From Sutcliffiella cohnii (GTDB taxonomy: Bacteria; Bacillota; Bacilli; Bacillales; Bacillaceae_I), in assembly GCF_002250055.1 (NCBI RefSeq), contig NZ_CP018866.1, forward strand, positions 4,088,869-4,152,868: a DNA stretch of 64,000 nucleotides. Reading direction: 5' to 3'. The position numbers and the translations under genes are program-made. The notes under the pieces are model-generated. The model worked only from the letters and a program-made list of their open reading frames with translations. It was not told where the DNA came from and searched no databases. Positions 1 to 8,559 of this stretch are shown here, piece after piece; positions within the stretch are counted from its first letter, which is position 1, and every line of letters begins with the position of its first letter.

Positions 1-1863
1 CGTTCTTGTTGGCTGGATAACAGTTCCACGATGTTCTTGAATTCTGTTTAAAATATGCTCAGAAGCTCCCCAATAAAACGCTTCTTCCCCAGCAGATGGA
101 CGAGGAAGTGTTTCGCGGTTTGCATCATACGCTCCTGGAGACCACATGAAATATCCACCATGACTGTGAATGTTCATTCCGAAATTAATATTTTCATATT
201 GGTCTGCCAACCACACAATATTTCTTGATTCTGGTTCACTCGTTGGCTCCGGACCAGCGTACGTATCACTCGTACAGCTTAACGATGCCCCGATAAATCC
301 GTCATGAATACTTCCAACTGAATGGTTTCGGTTTAAATCTACTCCCCAAGCAGAACGCGCTCCAAAATCGTTTGCCCCATCCGGTCCACAATGGTTCGTC
401 ATGTTTCTACGCTGCATGTTGTAATCGTAAAAACTGTAATTTGCTCCATCAGGGTTTACCATCGGAATTAAGAAAATATCTAAAGAGTTTACTAGTTTTT
501 TCGTCTCTGCATCATGTGCATAGTTGCGTAATAAGCGCTCAGCTGTTTCCATCACAACTAAAGGTGTTACCCACTCACGAGCATGCTCTTGTGCATAACC
601 AAGTACACCCGGTTTAGAACCGTCTTTCTTTTTACCTATACGAATAGCTTTTACAGTAGCAGGTTCACGGGACACATATTCTGGTCCATTTAACCCATCC
701 GTTAAAGTGGAAGACCAAACTTGTGCAATACCTCCACCTGTATTTCCACGATAAGTATTTGCAGAAACTAAATCCCCTGCTTGATTGTTTAACGCATTCA
801 CAACATCCCTTGCCGTACTTGTTAAAGCTCCGGCTACGTTCGTCGCTAAGCTAACTGTTATTTTATTTTCATCTACCGAAACAGTTAAAGGAGAATTAGC
901 TCCTCCAGGGTTCACAAACTCGACTTCCATACCATTTCCGCCTTCATGCCCCCAGACTATAGAAGACACAACAACCGCTGTATTCGTAAAACCGCCCATC
1001 GTTGCTTGAGCATGACGTCGGTATCCGTTTGTTTTATAAGGCATTTGAATTACTTCCATTAAATCCGGAAACTCCGCAGCTAATTGGTCAATACGCTCAT
1101 TAATTTGTGTAGGAGTCATATACGAATCAATAAAATCAGAAACGTAATGTGGATTTGGTTTACCAGGTTTCGGAACCCCTCCTAACCATTCTTCCACTGG
1201 ACTTGTTGCCGTTGCTCCTTGATTGCTCGTAATCGTTACAGAAGTAGGAATCTCTTCTACCGGAAGCTCAAACCAATGATATAAATATTCACCGTAATCC
1301 GAACGGCGAGCTAGTGTTGCCGATTTTTCCACACCATTTTCTGTCCAAGTCGCTGTAAGTGCTGTACTACTTGACGCACCAACACTAGACTTTGCTTCTA
1401 CATAAAGAAACGATGCCGATTGATTTGTATAATGATTAGCACGTAAAATTTGCAGTCTTTCTTCTGACAGGATAGCGCTTTCATTTCTCTCCAACACAGC
1501 ATTCATTTCTGCAATTCTTTCATTCCACTGCTTTTCTGTCATTAAAACTTCATGCACTTCAATGCCATAAGTTTCTAACTGACGTAGCTCTGATGGTGTT
1601 GCAGTAACTTCTACCTCATACACACCATCATGCTCATGAATGCCGTGGTCAAACTCAATACCCATTTCCATAATTTTCATCGCAGCATCGGCATTCGGTA
1701 CTTCCAACTGTACATGCAATAACTCCTCTTCTACTATTCGTTCAGCCGGCTCTGGCTCTGCGGACGTTGGTGATCCTAGTGAACCGAATAACACGGAAAC
1801 AAATAGAACCGCGATTACGGATAGAATCCCAAACTTCCCTCCCCAATGTTTCTTTCTCTTCAT
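1..1863 (-). CDS. Secreted M14 zinc carboxypeptidase (3' end outside window)
   Basis: 621 codons are open from ATG at 1863 to the window edge, with no stop, so the C-terminus is missing. The N-terminus is a signal peptide (KRKK, then a hydrophobic stretch, then SPTSA). The M14 zinc site is visible as HAREW at about residues 427-431 and a later IHSHGG around residue 565. NPDG and GVDLNRN between them are typical of the family. The catalytic Glu of M14 would be near the C-terminus, beyond the edge. An extra beta-rich stretch (about residues 280-375, TVSVDENKITVSLAT) sits before HAREW. It probably degrades extracellular peptides. Nothing follows it within the window. Confidence 0.9.
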   Translation of the reverse strand, partial: MKRKKHWGGKFGILSVIAVLFVSVLFGSLGSPTSAEPEPAERIVEEELLHVQLEVPNADAAMKIMEMGIEFDHGIHEHDGVYEVEVTATPSELRQLETYGIEVHEVLMTEKQWNERIAEMNAVLERNESAILSEERLQILRANHYTNQSASFLYVEAKSSVGASSSTALTATWTENGVEKSATLARRSDYGEYLYHWFELPVEEIPTSVTITSNQGATATSPVEEWLGGVPKPGKPNPHYVSDFIDSYMTPTQINERIDQLAAEFPDLMEVIQMPYKTNGYRRHAQATMGGFTNTAVVVSSIVWGHEGGNGMEVEFVNPGGANSPLTVSVDENKITVSLATNVAGALTSTARDVVNALNNQAGDLVSANTYRGNTGGGIAQVWSSTLTDGLNGPEYVSREPATVKAIRIGKKKDGSKPGVLGYAQEHAREWVTPLVVMETAERLLRNYAHDAETKKLVNSLDIFLIPMVNPDGANYSFYDYNMQRRNMTNHCGPDGANDFGARSAWGVDLNRNHSVGSIHDGFIGASLSCTSDTYAGPEPTSEPESRNIVWLADQYENINFGMNIHSHGGYFMWSPGAYDANRETLPRPSAGEEAFYWGASEHILNRIQEHRGTVIQPTRT

Positions 1864-2223
1864 CTACACTCCACCCCCAAATAATAGTTGTAAAACAACC
1901 ACATTATAGCAATGGAGTAGTTACTAGCTTTGTCACTTTATCGTTCGGAATCCGAAGAGATTTTTTACGTTATTTTACATTCGTGAACATACGACAGGAA
2001 GTAGAAATTATAGGAGTATTTTAATTTTGATGTGAGAGAGACAATATGATGGTGTATGAAGACATTCGTTTTATGTTAGAAAAATAATATAACTACCATT
2101 TTCATTATTATTTTCATAGAAAATCATGTCATATATTCGCACATTTTATCAAAAATTAAGCAATATTAGACATTTATTTTAGGGAAAAATGTAGAGGGTA
2201 TATTTTCCTATTTCCAACTAAAA

Positions 2224-2291
2224 GAAACTAGGATAATTCTCCTCGTTATTCTTATATAATAAGAAACAGAGAGGACGATTATCCTAGTTTC
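2224..2291. repeat. 68-bp near-perfect intergenic palindrome
   Basis: GAAACTAGGATAAT (2224-2237) is repeated in perfect inversion at 2278-2291. The interior also folds (TTCTTAT/ATAAGAA, CTCCTC/GAGAGG), giving one long hairpin in the 480-bp gap between the M14 gene and the next gene. It has no strong U-tract. It could be a bidirectional terminator or a small MITE-like repeat. The rest of the gap (1864-2223, 2292-2341) shows no gene. Confidence 0.55.
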
Positions 2292-2341
2292 AACTTTACT
2301 TAGTAGAACTCGGTCCCTTTTTCGTGATGAAGGGTCCTTAG

Positions 2342-3703
2342 TTACAATAATAAATACCCAATTATAATACTAATTCCGCTCAACATAGCCGAAAATGCGA
2401 GGTTAGCTTTCGTTATTCTGTAAGGATTCACCTTTAAGTGATGTGCAGTTAAGGTTGCGATCAGTCCGTACGGAGAAGAAGCTGATATAGACAAGGCGGA
2501 TACGATTAGCACAAGTCCAATGCTCAAAGGATTCCAAACCGCAAATAAAGGATTTAACACTTCAATTAATATCGCAAGTGTCGCGATTGGATGCACACCA
2601 ATCATTGCCATCACAAAATAAAATACTGTTATTAATACTAAAACAAGTAGCGGTAGGCCTGTAACATAGTTTAACGAATGCTGAAGCATAATAGGTAAGC
2701 TAGTACTATTAAACCCTTCTGAGAAAAAGGCGAGTGTAATAAATAAAACAAAAAAGTTATGAATGCCATTGTTATGATTCGCCCAGCTTCTCCAACCACT
2801 TTTTAAAAACAGACTAGGCTCGCGCATCGCCACTGACCATAGAAACGCAAAAGGAAAAATAACAAGTGCCACAGTGAGCATAAAATTAAAGTCTACTAAA
2901 CTATTAACGACAACAATAGTTGCTAGAAATAACACTAGCACGACGAGCAACTTGCTTATCTCTTTAAAGATGAATTTTTTGGAGAAAGAAATAGGCTCCT
3001 GCTCAATTAGTACACGATCATATTTCCGTCTACTAATTAAAATATCAAGCGTTACGGCAATAAAAGAAATAAGTAACAGCCAAGGTAAATAGGCAAAATA
3101 ACTTACACCAGTTGCATCAACTGCGATACCTACAATCACTTCCATTGGACTCCACAAAATCGCTAATGCAAATGCACGTACTGTCGTTTGAATGACGAAC
3201 GACTCTGCAATTTTTTGAGGGACTCCCTTTAGCTTTTCTTTTAAAATATTTTGCGAAACGTACATCGCTGACATATTAATGAAAATGAGAAGCGCATACG
3301 TCGTCATTAAGCTTTTGCCATAAATAGAGGATAGCTTGTTAGAATCTGTGTGCATCATTTCACTTAATCGCTCATCATAGCCCCCGATTCGAAACGCCAT
3401 CGCCATCCATGGCAAAACGGATAAAAACAAAAGCATCGGTACTGTATTTGTAACCTGTAGCGGAATCTCGTACCAAGCAATACCACTAGATATACTCATA
3501 CTAGCACCAGTAAGGAAGAACAGAGCTCCAATTATTTTAAATAAACGACTCGCGCGGTACCATGCTAACGGTACAATCATTACCGCAAATACACCGACAA
3601 TATAAGTTAACACTACGGACTCTACAAATACATTAATTAAAAATAAAACAAATAATAGCCCATAAATCATATAAAAGTAATGGAAAATACTATTTCTCTT
3701 CAT
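2342..3703 (-). CDS. Polytopic membrane protein, ion-transporter-like
   Basis: The protein is 453 aa with about 11-12 hydrophobic segments from residue 10 to the C-terminus (ends SIIIGYLLL). Loops near the end contain SASSPYGLIATLTAHHL, a helix-break arrangement seen in anion and Na+ transporter superfamilies, so a secondary transporter is likely. The substrate cannot be read. I chose ATG at 3703 (MKRNSIF) because AAAGGA lies 9 nt upstream. The reading frame stays open upstream to 3808, but those codons translate a copy of the GGGACAGGTCCC repeat and are probably not coding. It is transcribed alone, 237 bp downstream of the lactonase stop. Confidence 0.65.
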   Translation of the reverse strand: MKRNSIFHYFYMIYGLLFVLFLINVFVESVVLTYIVGVFAVMIVPLAWYRASRLFKIIGALFFLTGASMSISSGIAWYEIPLQVTNTVPMLLFLSVLPWMAMAFRIGGYDERLSEMMHTDSNKLSSIYGKSLMTTYALLIFINMSAMYVSQNILKEKLKGVPQKIAESFVIQTTVRAFALAILWSPMEVIVGIAVDATGVSYFAYLPWLLLISFIAVTLDILISRRKYDRVLIEQEPISFSKKFIFKEISKLLVVLVLFLATIVVVNSLVDFNFMLTVALVIFPFAFLWSVAMREPSLFLKSGWRSWANHNNGIHNFFVLFITLAFFSEGFNSTSLPIMLQHSLNYVTGLPLLVLVLITVFYFVMAMIGVHPIATLAILIEVLNPLFAVWNPLSIGLVLIVSALSISASSPYGLIATLTAHHLKVNPYRITKANLAFSAMLSGISIIIGYLLL

Positions 3704-3740
3704 TTGCAGGATCCTTTCTTGGGACAGCGGGACAGATACC

Positions 3741-3770
3741 GTGGACGGAGGGACAGGTCCCTCGTCCCAC
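3741..3770. repeat. GGGACAGGTCCC palindromic repeat, copy 1
   Basis: A 30-bp imperfect palindrome (GTGGAC...GTCCCAC arms around GGGACAGGTCCC). It is preceded at 3721-3735 by partial GGGACAG units and followed by CCAAAAAATGGATGAACAAG, a tail shared with the copies near 58.1 and 60.5 kb. It lies just upstream of the membrane-protein gene and much of its leader. Confidence 0.8.
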
Positions 3771-3904
3771 CAAAAAATGGATGAACAAGGGAACTTTTCC
3801 TTGTTCACATCTACCCAAATAATAAAATGATGAGGCTTAGCCAGTTCGGCTAAACCCCATACCTAAATACTTTAAAGCAAATGTATCTCAAAAGGTCGAT
3901 ACCT

Positions 3905-3921
3905 CAATCAAACGTTTGTTT
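3905..3921. promoter_or_regulatory. Possible operator (TCAAACAAACGTTTGA, minus strand)
   Basis: A perfect inverted repeat, TCAAAC-N4-GTTTGA, lies about 200 bp upstream of the membrane-protein gene start at 3703 and 20 bp after the lactonase stop. Its form suits a TetR-type dimer. No cognate regulator is adjacent, so this is a weak call. Confidence 0.3.
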
Positions 3922-3940
3922 GAAACTAGTCTATCACTTT

Positions 3941-4987
3941 TTACACATTCAAAAACTTCACACAAACCGGTTCTGGCACTTTTACATCCGTTTGGATTTT
4001 TTGTAACTTCCCTGTAGTTGTATCTCTACTAAACAATGTCATCGTGTTTGACTTTTGGTTCGTAGCAACTAGGAACTCTCCAGTAGGGTCAAGTACAAAG
4101 TCACGCGGCCAATCGCCTTCCGTTGAAGTCCATTCAACAAAGGTTAACTGTCCAGAATCTTGGTCTACCTTGTATACAGCTATACTATTATGTCCGCGGT
4201 TCCCTGCATACACATATTGCCCGTCTGCAGAAATATGAACCGCACTTCCATCATTTGTTTCAGAGAAGTCTGCTGGTATAGTAGGAATGTATTGTTGCGC
4301 TGCAAAACTTCCATCACTATCATTGTAATGAAGTACAACCACTTCAGAGCTTAATTCCGTCATTACATAAGCAAACTTCCCATTCGGATGGAACGTAATA
4401 TGTCTTGGACCACTACCAGGCTTTGTTGTAAACACACTTGCCTCTTTTAACTCTCCGTTATGGACACTGTAAGTAATAACACGATCACTTCCTAAGTCAA
4501 TTGCTACAACGTACTTTTCGTCTGGAGTAAAACCGGCATAATGCATATGCGGCTTTTCCTGTCTTTCATGTGGACCAGAGCCTTCATGCTCAATAACAGA
4601 TATAGCTGGTTGAAGAGATCCATCTTCGTTTGTCACATACGATACGATTTTCGTTGTATGGTAATTCGCAGTCACTACATTGCTGTTATCGTGATTAACA
4701 CTAACGTGGCAAGGTGGTGAACCTGCAGATGCCTGACTATTTAATTTTGTTAACGCACCTGTTTCACCATTAATAGAAAACGCTGTTACTCCACCATTTC
4801 CCCCTTCTTTTGCTACTGCATATAAATATTTATTGTCTTTACTTACCGTAACATATGTAGGATTATCAAGCTCTGCAGCTAGCTTTACGTCTAAAAGCTC
4901 TCTTTTTTCCGTATCCAGTACGAACTGATAAACACCTTTACTGTCTTCCTTCGTATAAGTTCCAACATAGCCAATTAATTTTGTCAT
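3941..4987 (-). CDS. Lactonase family beta-propeller protein (6-phosphogluconolactonase-like)
   Basis: A 348-aa cytoplasmic protein with no signal peptide. Repeated blades carry motifs such as NPTYVTVSKDNKYLYAV, GSGPRHITFHPNGKFAYV and GDWPRDFVLDPTGEFLV, the pattern of the seven-bladed YkgB/Pgl lactonase family. Members hydrolyse 6-phosphogluconolactone to 6-phosphogluconate in the pentose phosphate pathway, although paralogues differ in substrate. Length matches the family. ATG at 4987 follows AGAGGAG at good spacing. It is monocistronic on the minus strand between two transporter genes. Confidence 0.85.
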   Translation of the reverse strand: MTKLIGYVGTYTKEDSKGVYQFVLDTEKRELLDVKLAAELDNPTYVTVSKDNKYLYAVAKEGGNGGVTAFSINGETGALTKLNSQASAGSPPCHVSVNHDNSNVVTANYHTTKIVSYVTNEDGSLQPAISVIEHEGSGPHERQEKPHMHYAGFTPDEKYVVAIDLGSDRVITYSVHNGELKEASVFTTKPGSGPRHITFHPNGKFAYVMTELSSEVVVLHYNDSDGSFAAQQYIPTIPADFSETNDGSAVHISADGQYVYAGNRGHNSIAVYKVDQDSGQLTFVEWTSTEGDWPRDFVLDPTGEFLVATNQKSNTMTLFSRDTTTGKLQKIQTDVKVPEPVCVKFLNV

Positions 4988-5161
4988 TTAATAACTCCTC
5001 TAAAATTATTTTGGTCGAAGGGCTAGTTCTTTGTTCTACTAAAACATAAACAGGCAAAGTGCCTTCCCCTGTTTCCACTTTATTCTACTATAACAAATTT
5101 CGTAACATTATCATAAGAATTAGGCTATAAAATACTGGAAAAAGCAACTCTCCTAACTCAT

Positions 5162-5198
5162 GAAAAAAGGTGGTCAAGGTACTTCCCCCTTGACCACC
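5162..5198 (-). terminator. Rho-independent terminator of the symporter gene
   Basis: GGTGGTCAAGG (5169-5179) pairs perfectly with CCTTGACCACC (5188-5198). On the minus strand it is followed by six Ts. It starts 11 bp after the symporter stop codon. Confidence 0.9.
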
Positions 5199-5209
5199 AT
5201 TATTTATCA

Positions 5210-6439
5210 CTATTTCGACTCGCGTTTTCGCTCTGATTCTGTAACATAAACAGCACATGCTGCATCACCAGTAATATTAACTGCAGTTCTAGTCATATCA
5301 AGAAGTCTGTCTACTCCAATAATTAAAGCAATCCCTTCAACTGGTAAGTTAACAGAGTTTAGAACCATCGCAAGCATAATTAAACCTACACCCGGAACGC
5401 CGGCAGTACCAAGGCTAGCAAGTATCGCAGTTAAAACAACCATTAATAATTGACTTAAACTTAAATCTACTCCATATACTTGTGCAATAAATACCGTTGC
5501 CACACCTTGCATAATCGCTGTTCCATCCATATTGATGGTAGCTCCTAATGGTTGAATAAAGCTACTTATATGCTTCGGAACACCTAAGTTTTTCTGAGCA
5601 GTTTCCATCGATACAGGTAATGTTGCGTTACTACTTGATGTACTAAAAGAAACAGCCATCGCTGGTGCAAAACCTTTGAAAAACTTTACTGGATTCATTT
5701 TTCCAAGTAAAGAGGCAGTTCCACCATAAACAATAACCGTATGAAGGAATAAAGCAATTAAGACCGCAATGAAGTACATTCCCATTACTTTGAAAGCTTC
5801 CCAACCTTGTTTTCCTACAGCTGAAGCAATTAAGGCGAAAGCCCCAGCAGGAGCAAGTTTCATAATGAGATTAATTAAGTACATCATGATTTCGTTTCCT
5901 TGTTCAAACAGCCTCAGGATACCTTTTGTTTTATCACCTAAAACTGCAAGGGCAAGCCCGATAAAGATGGAGAATGTAATGATTTGTAACATATTCCCAC
6001 CACTCATCGCATCAATTGGGTTAGTAGGAATAATTGCTAATAATGTATCCACAACGGATGGTGCTTCCTGTGGTTCATATGTCACGTTTTCTGTATCAAA
6101 TTCTGCAGTTAAACCAGGTTGCATCAATGTTCCGGTTCCTATTGCAAAAGTAAGTGCAAAAAGACTTGTTATCATAAAGTATCCAACCGTTTTTGCCCCA
6201 ATCCTTCCTAACTTAGCAGGGTCACCTAGTCCGGCAACTCCTACAACAATTGAGATAAAAACTAGCGGAACAACTAACATTTTTATTAAATTAAGGAAAA
6301 GAGTCCCTAACGGATGTAATATATACGGATCAACAATCTCAAACACACTTGGTGCAAAGATATTTAAAACAAAACCTAAAATCAATCCTAAAATAAGTGC
6401 AATAATGATCCTTTTTGTTAGATTTTTACTTCCTTCCAT
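5210..6439 (-). CDS. Dicarboxylate/amino acid:cation symporter (SDF/DAACS family)
   Basis: A 409-aa membrane protein of the GltP/GltT/DctA family, which co-transports glutamate, aspartate or C4-dicarboxylates with H+ or Na+. Diagnostic sequences are the serine-rich reentrant loop AVSFSTSSSNATLPVS, PLGATINMDGTA, and the C-terminal GVDRLLDMTRTAVNITGDA, which carries the substrate-binding Asp/Asn region. ATG at 6439 (MEGSKN) has GGAGG 10 nt upstream. The frame is open further upstream, but those codons overlap the terminator and riboswitch. It is monocistronic and controlled by the leader described below. Confidence 0.92.
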   Translation of the reverse strand: MEGSKNLTKRIIIALILGLILGFVLNIFAPSVFEIVDPYILHPLGTLFLNLIKMLVVPLVFISIVVGVAGLGDPAKLGRIGAKTVGYFMITSLFALTFAIGTGTLMQPGLTAEFDTENVTYEPQEAPSVVDTLLAIIPTNPIDAMSGGNMLQIITFSIFIGLALAVLGDKTKGILRLFEQGNEIMMYLINLIMKLAPAGAFALIASAVGKQGWEAFKVMGMYFIAVLIALFLHTVIVYGGTASLLGKMNPVKFFKGFAPAMAVSFSTSSSNATLPVSMETAQKNLGVPKHISSFIQPLGATINMDGTAIMQGVATVFIAQVYGVDLSLSQLLMVVLTAILASLGTAGVPGVGLIMLAMVLNSVNLPVEGIALIIGVDRLLDMTRTAVNITGDAACAVYVTESERKRESK

Positions 6440-6454
6440 TGCAAAACCTCCATT

Positions 6455-6499
6455 TAATTGAAAATAAAAAACCACGACAAGAGAAACCTTATCGTGGTT
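6455..6499 (-). terminator. Attenuator terminator of the c-di-AMP riboswitch
   Basis: On the minus strand, AACCACGATAAG (6488-6499) pairs with CTTGTCGTGGTT (6470-6481) and is followed by TTTTATTTT, between the aptamer and the symporter RBS. This position and form suit an expression platform that stops transcription when ligand is bound. Confidence 0.85.
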
Positions 6500-6519
6500 A
6501 ATAAACATATAATAACGGT

Positions 6520-6662
6520 CTCTAAATTTGCCTACGAGGTTAGCTGTCGGATTCGGATGTAGAGAAATCACCCTACCTGACTAGTAAAACTAGTTCAGGA
6601 TTCACCCCCGTGGTCGTTACCATAAATTGGTTCCCCCGTTCCTATATGGGATTAAGCTTAAA
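6520..6662 (-). ncRNA. c-di-AMP (ydaO/yuaA-type) riboswitch
   Basis: Read on the minus strand, the conserved blocks of the ydaO aptamer appear in order: GCTTAATCC, GGGGGAACCAATTTATGG, GGGGGTGAATCCTGA, GGTAGGGTGAT, then CCGAATCCGACAGCTAACC and CTCGTAGGC. I recognise these from the family; no covariance search was run. In known members c-di-AMP binding promotes termination, so high c-di-AMP should switch off the symporter. This links osmotic or K+ signalling to uptake of glutamate-like solutes. Confidence 0.92.
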
Positions 6663-6809
6663 TATGATGTTTTTACTACGTCAGTAGGACGTCTTCTTTT
6701 GCACACTATCATATAATAATAAATCTCAGCGAATACGTCAATAATTAGATGTTTGGAATGGACCACCAGTATACCTTTCATAAGATTATTCCCACCACTT
6801 CCAACCTAC

Positions 6810-7052
6810 TTATTCAAACAACTCTAAGTGATAACTTGTTCCTTTAAACACACTAGAGCGTTTTAAATTTAATTTCGATAACTGTCTTGAGGCATCCACT
6901 CTGCACGCACTACCAACCAAATTCCTAAATGCGCTATTCATAATATATTTATCCACTAATAAATAATAATCGTTCAACGTATATTTGTATACTTCTTTAC
7001 TTTTAGACGCTCAAGAAGGGAACAACCAAAACCCATTTCTTTGCCTTTTCAT
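6810..7052 (-). pseudogene. Possible small ORF broken by one in-frame TGA
   Basis: In the 560-bp gap upstream of the riboswitch, one minus-strand frame runs 81 codons from ATG 7052 to TAA 6810, interrupted only by a TGA at codon 14 (7011-7013). The part after the stop has protein-like composition (KYTLNDYYLLVDKYIMNSAF, RVDASRQLSKLNLKRSSVF). GAGGTG lies only 3 nt from the ATG, so the start is doubtful. I recognise no family. It could be a decayed gene or chance. Confidence 0.25.
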
Positions 7053-7207
7053 TCCCACCTCAAAGCAATTCGGAAAATGAACTCCTTTTTTTCAATTCAT
7101 TATAATTTACAGCAAATTTCTCATGAACGTTTGGGTTGTAAGGGGTATTCTTTTTTCGTATTGTCTTTGCCTCTTTTGGCCTAAGTTAATAAAAAAAGGA
7201 TTCGGAC

Positions 7208-8143
7208 CTACTGCCCAAACCCACTTTTCACTTCATATCCTTTTTCTCTTAAAACATCTATAATACTATTTTCTCCAACAAGGTGAAGTGTTCCAACGAC
7301 TACAAAATAAGTATCATGTTCATTAGATTGCAAGAATCCCTCTATTTTTTTGGCCATTTCTTTATCCCGGTCGTCGCTTAACGCTTTTTTGTAACGAAGG
7401 TAGTCTTCACTATCGTACTCTTCCGCAGCACGCATCGATTCAAATGTCTGTTCGTCCCCTGTCACCCAAGCATTAACTAAAGTATCTAATTCTTGGCTGT
7501 AATTGTCTTTGTTCGCTAATATGTCTTCTAGCATTTTTATTTGCGTCTCTTCTTCTAATATAGTCATAATTTCTAACTGGGATTGCAAGCTTTCTAGTGC
7601 CTCCACTACCTTCTCATCTTCAGCCGCTCGATCTAGAAAATATTGATCAATGCCATATTCAGCGGAATAACCATTTTGCTCTGCATAATAATTAGTGATT
7701 AAATCAGTAACGAAGGCAGGTTTGTACATTGCAATCATGAATTCTTCCAAACCAACAGATGATCCTATTGAGACAACTTCTTCATACACTTCTGTGGTTA
7801 GGTGATCCTTTAATGACGTACCATCTTGATAAATGGCAATAGACGTCATCGCTTGGGCAAGCTCCATTTGATTAATATTATTTATATCCACTTCAACACC
7901 TAGCACACTCGCCTTACTATATGCTTCCTCCACTTTTGGATGCATTGGATACATCTCTTCATTGCCAATATGTACAGATCCAAACAAATAAACAGTATTG
8001 TCTCCTTCACTTACTTCATAAAAAACACCTAACGACCCATCCTCAGCCAAGGCCTCCTGATCCACTTTCTCGTCATTCGAGGAACACGCTACTAAACCAA
8101 CAATTAAAAATACTAGCAAAAACATCGAAAGTAATTTCTTCAT
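7208..8143 (-). CDS. TraB/GumN (PrgY) family lipoprotein
   Basis: A 311-aa protein with a lipoprotein signal (MKKLLSMFLLVFLIVGLVAC; the lipobox Cys is residue 20). The mature part begins with the TraB/GumN signature: VYLFGSVHIGNEEMYP (GxxH motif) followed by VLGVEVDIN. The C-terminus has YFVVVGTLHLVGENSIIDVL, the second conserved GxxH block. Distant relatives are proposed metal-dependent peptidases or signal inhibitors such as PrgY. Its role here is unknown. It should be anchored to the outer face of the membrane. It is monocistronic. Confidence 0.85.
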   Translation of the reverse strand: MKKLLSMFLLVFLIVGLVACSSNDEKVDQEALAEDGSLGVFYEVSEGDNTVYLFGSVHIGNEEMYPMHPKVEEAYSKASVLGVEVDINNINQMELAQAMTSIAIYQDGTSLKDHLTTEVYEEVVSIGSSVGLEEFMIAMYKPAFVTDLITNYYAEQNGYSAEYGIDQYFLDRAAEDEKVVEALESLQSQLEIMTILEEETQIKMLEDILANKDNYSQELDTLVNAWVTGDEQTFESMRAAEEYDSEDYLRYKKALSDDRDKEMAKKIEGFLQSNEHDTYFVVVGTLHLVGENSIIDVLREKGYEVKSGFGQ

Positions 8144-8289
8144 TTAAACCCCCATCTTGAGACAGATTCCATGCCCCACTTTAAATTAATGTAAACCTCT
8201 TTTTTTCCTTCTACCTTATACTTATTACGTATTTCCCCTCCTAAAAGTTTCATAAAATTGGAAACGGTGTGTATCAAAAACTAGCAAAA

Positions 8290-8383
8290 TGTTAACTAAC
8301 TATGCCTGTTTGTTAAATAAATTCGACTACTTGTTAAGTAAGTTTGAGAACCTGTTAAGTAAATCGCAAAACCTGTTAAGTAA
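8290..8383. repeat. Five-copy 21-bp tandem repeat
   Basis: TGTTAA(C/A/G)TAA recurs at 8290, 8311, 8332, 8353 and 8374, exactly 21 bp (two helical turns) apart. The last two units are nearly identical (CTGTTAAGTAAATCGCAAAAC type). It lies in the 416-bp gap between the lipoprotein and GDPD genes. No ORF uses it credibly. The rest of the gap shows no other gene. Confidence 0.85.
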
Positions 8384-8559
8384 ATTGATATATCAATACT
8401 AATATAACTATAACGTTAAGGAAATCGTTCAAAAAGTTAGATGTAACGACTACAAAGCATAGTAAATCGGCATTCTTCTCACTCTATCAACCTTGTATTT
8501 ACTGCCTCAACGGTATATTGTTATTTATGATAATTTACGCCCATACGGAGGTGCTCATT

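Noticed and set aside
3704..3808. N-terminal extension of the membrane protein (reads WWDEGPVPPSTVSVP)
   Set aside because: These codons are a translated palindromic repeat; a good RBS precedes ATG 3703. The same phrase appears in a meaningless plus-strand frame near 56.3 kb.
5769..6461. 230-codon plus-strand frame opposite the symporter gene
   Set aside because: Antisense shadow of a strongly supported membrane-protein gene; no RBS and atypical composition.
8290..8383. CRISPR array
   Set aside because: Units are 21 bp with a 10-bp conserved core and related, not unique, intervening bases; there are no cas genes nearby.
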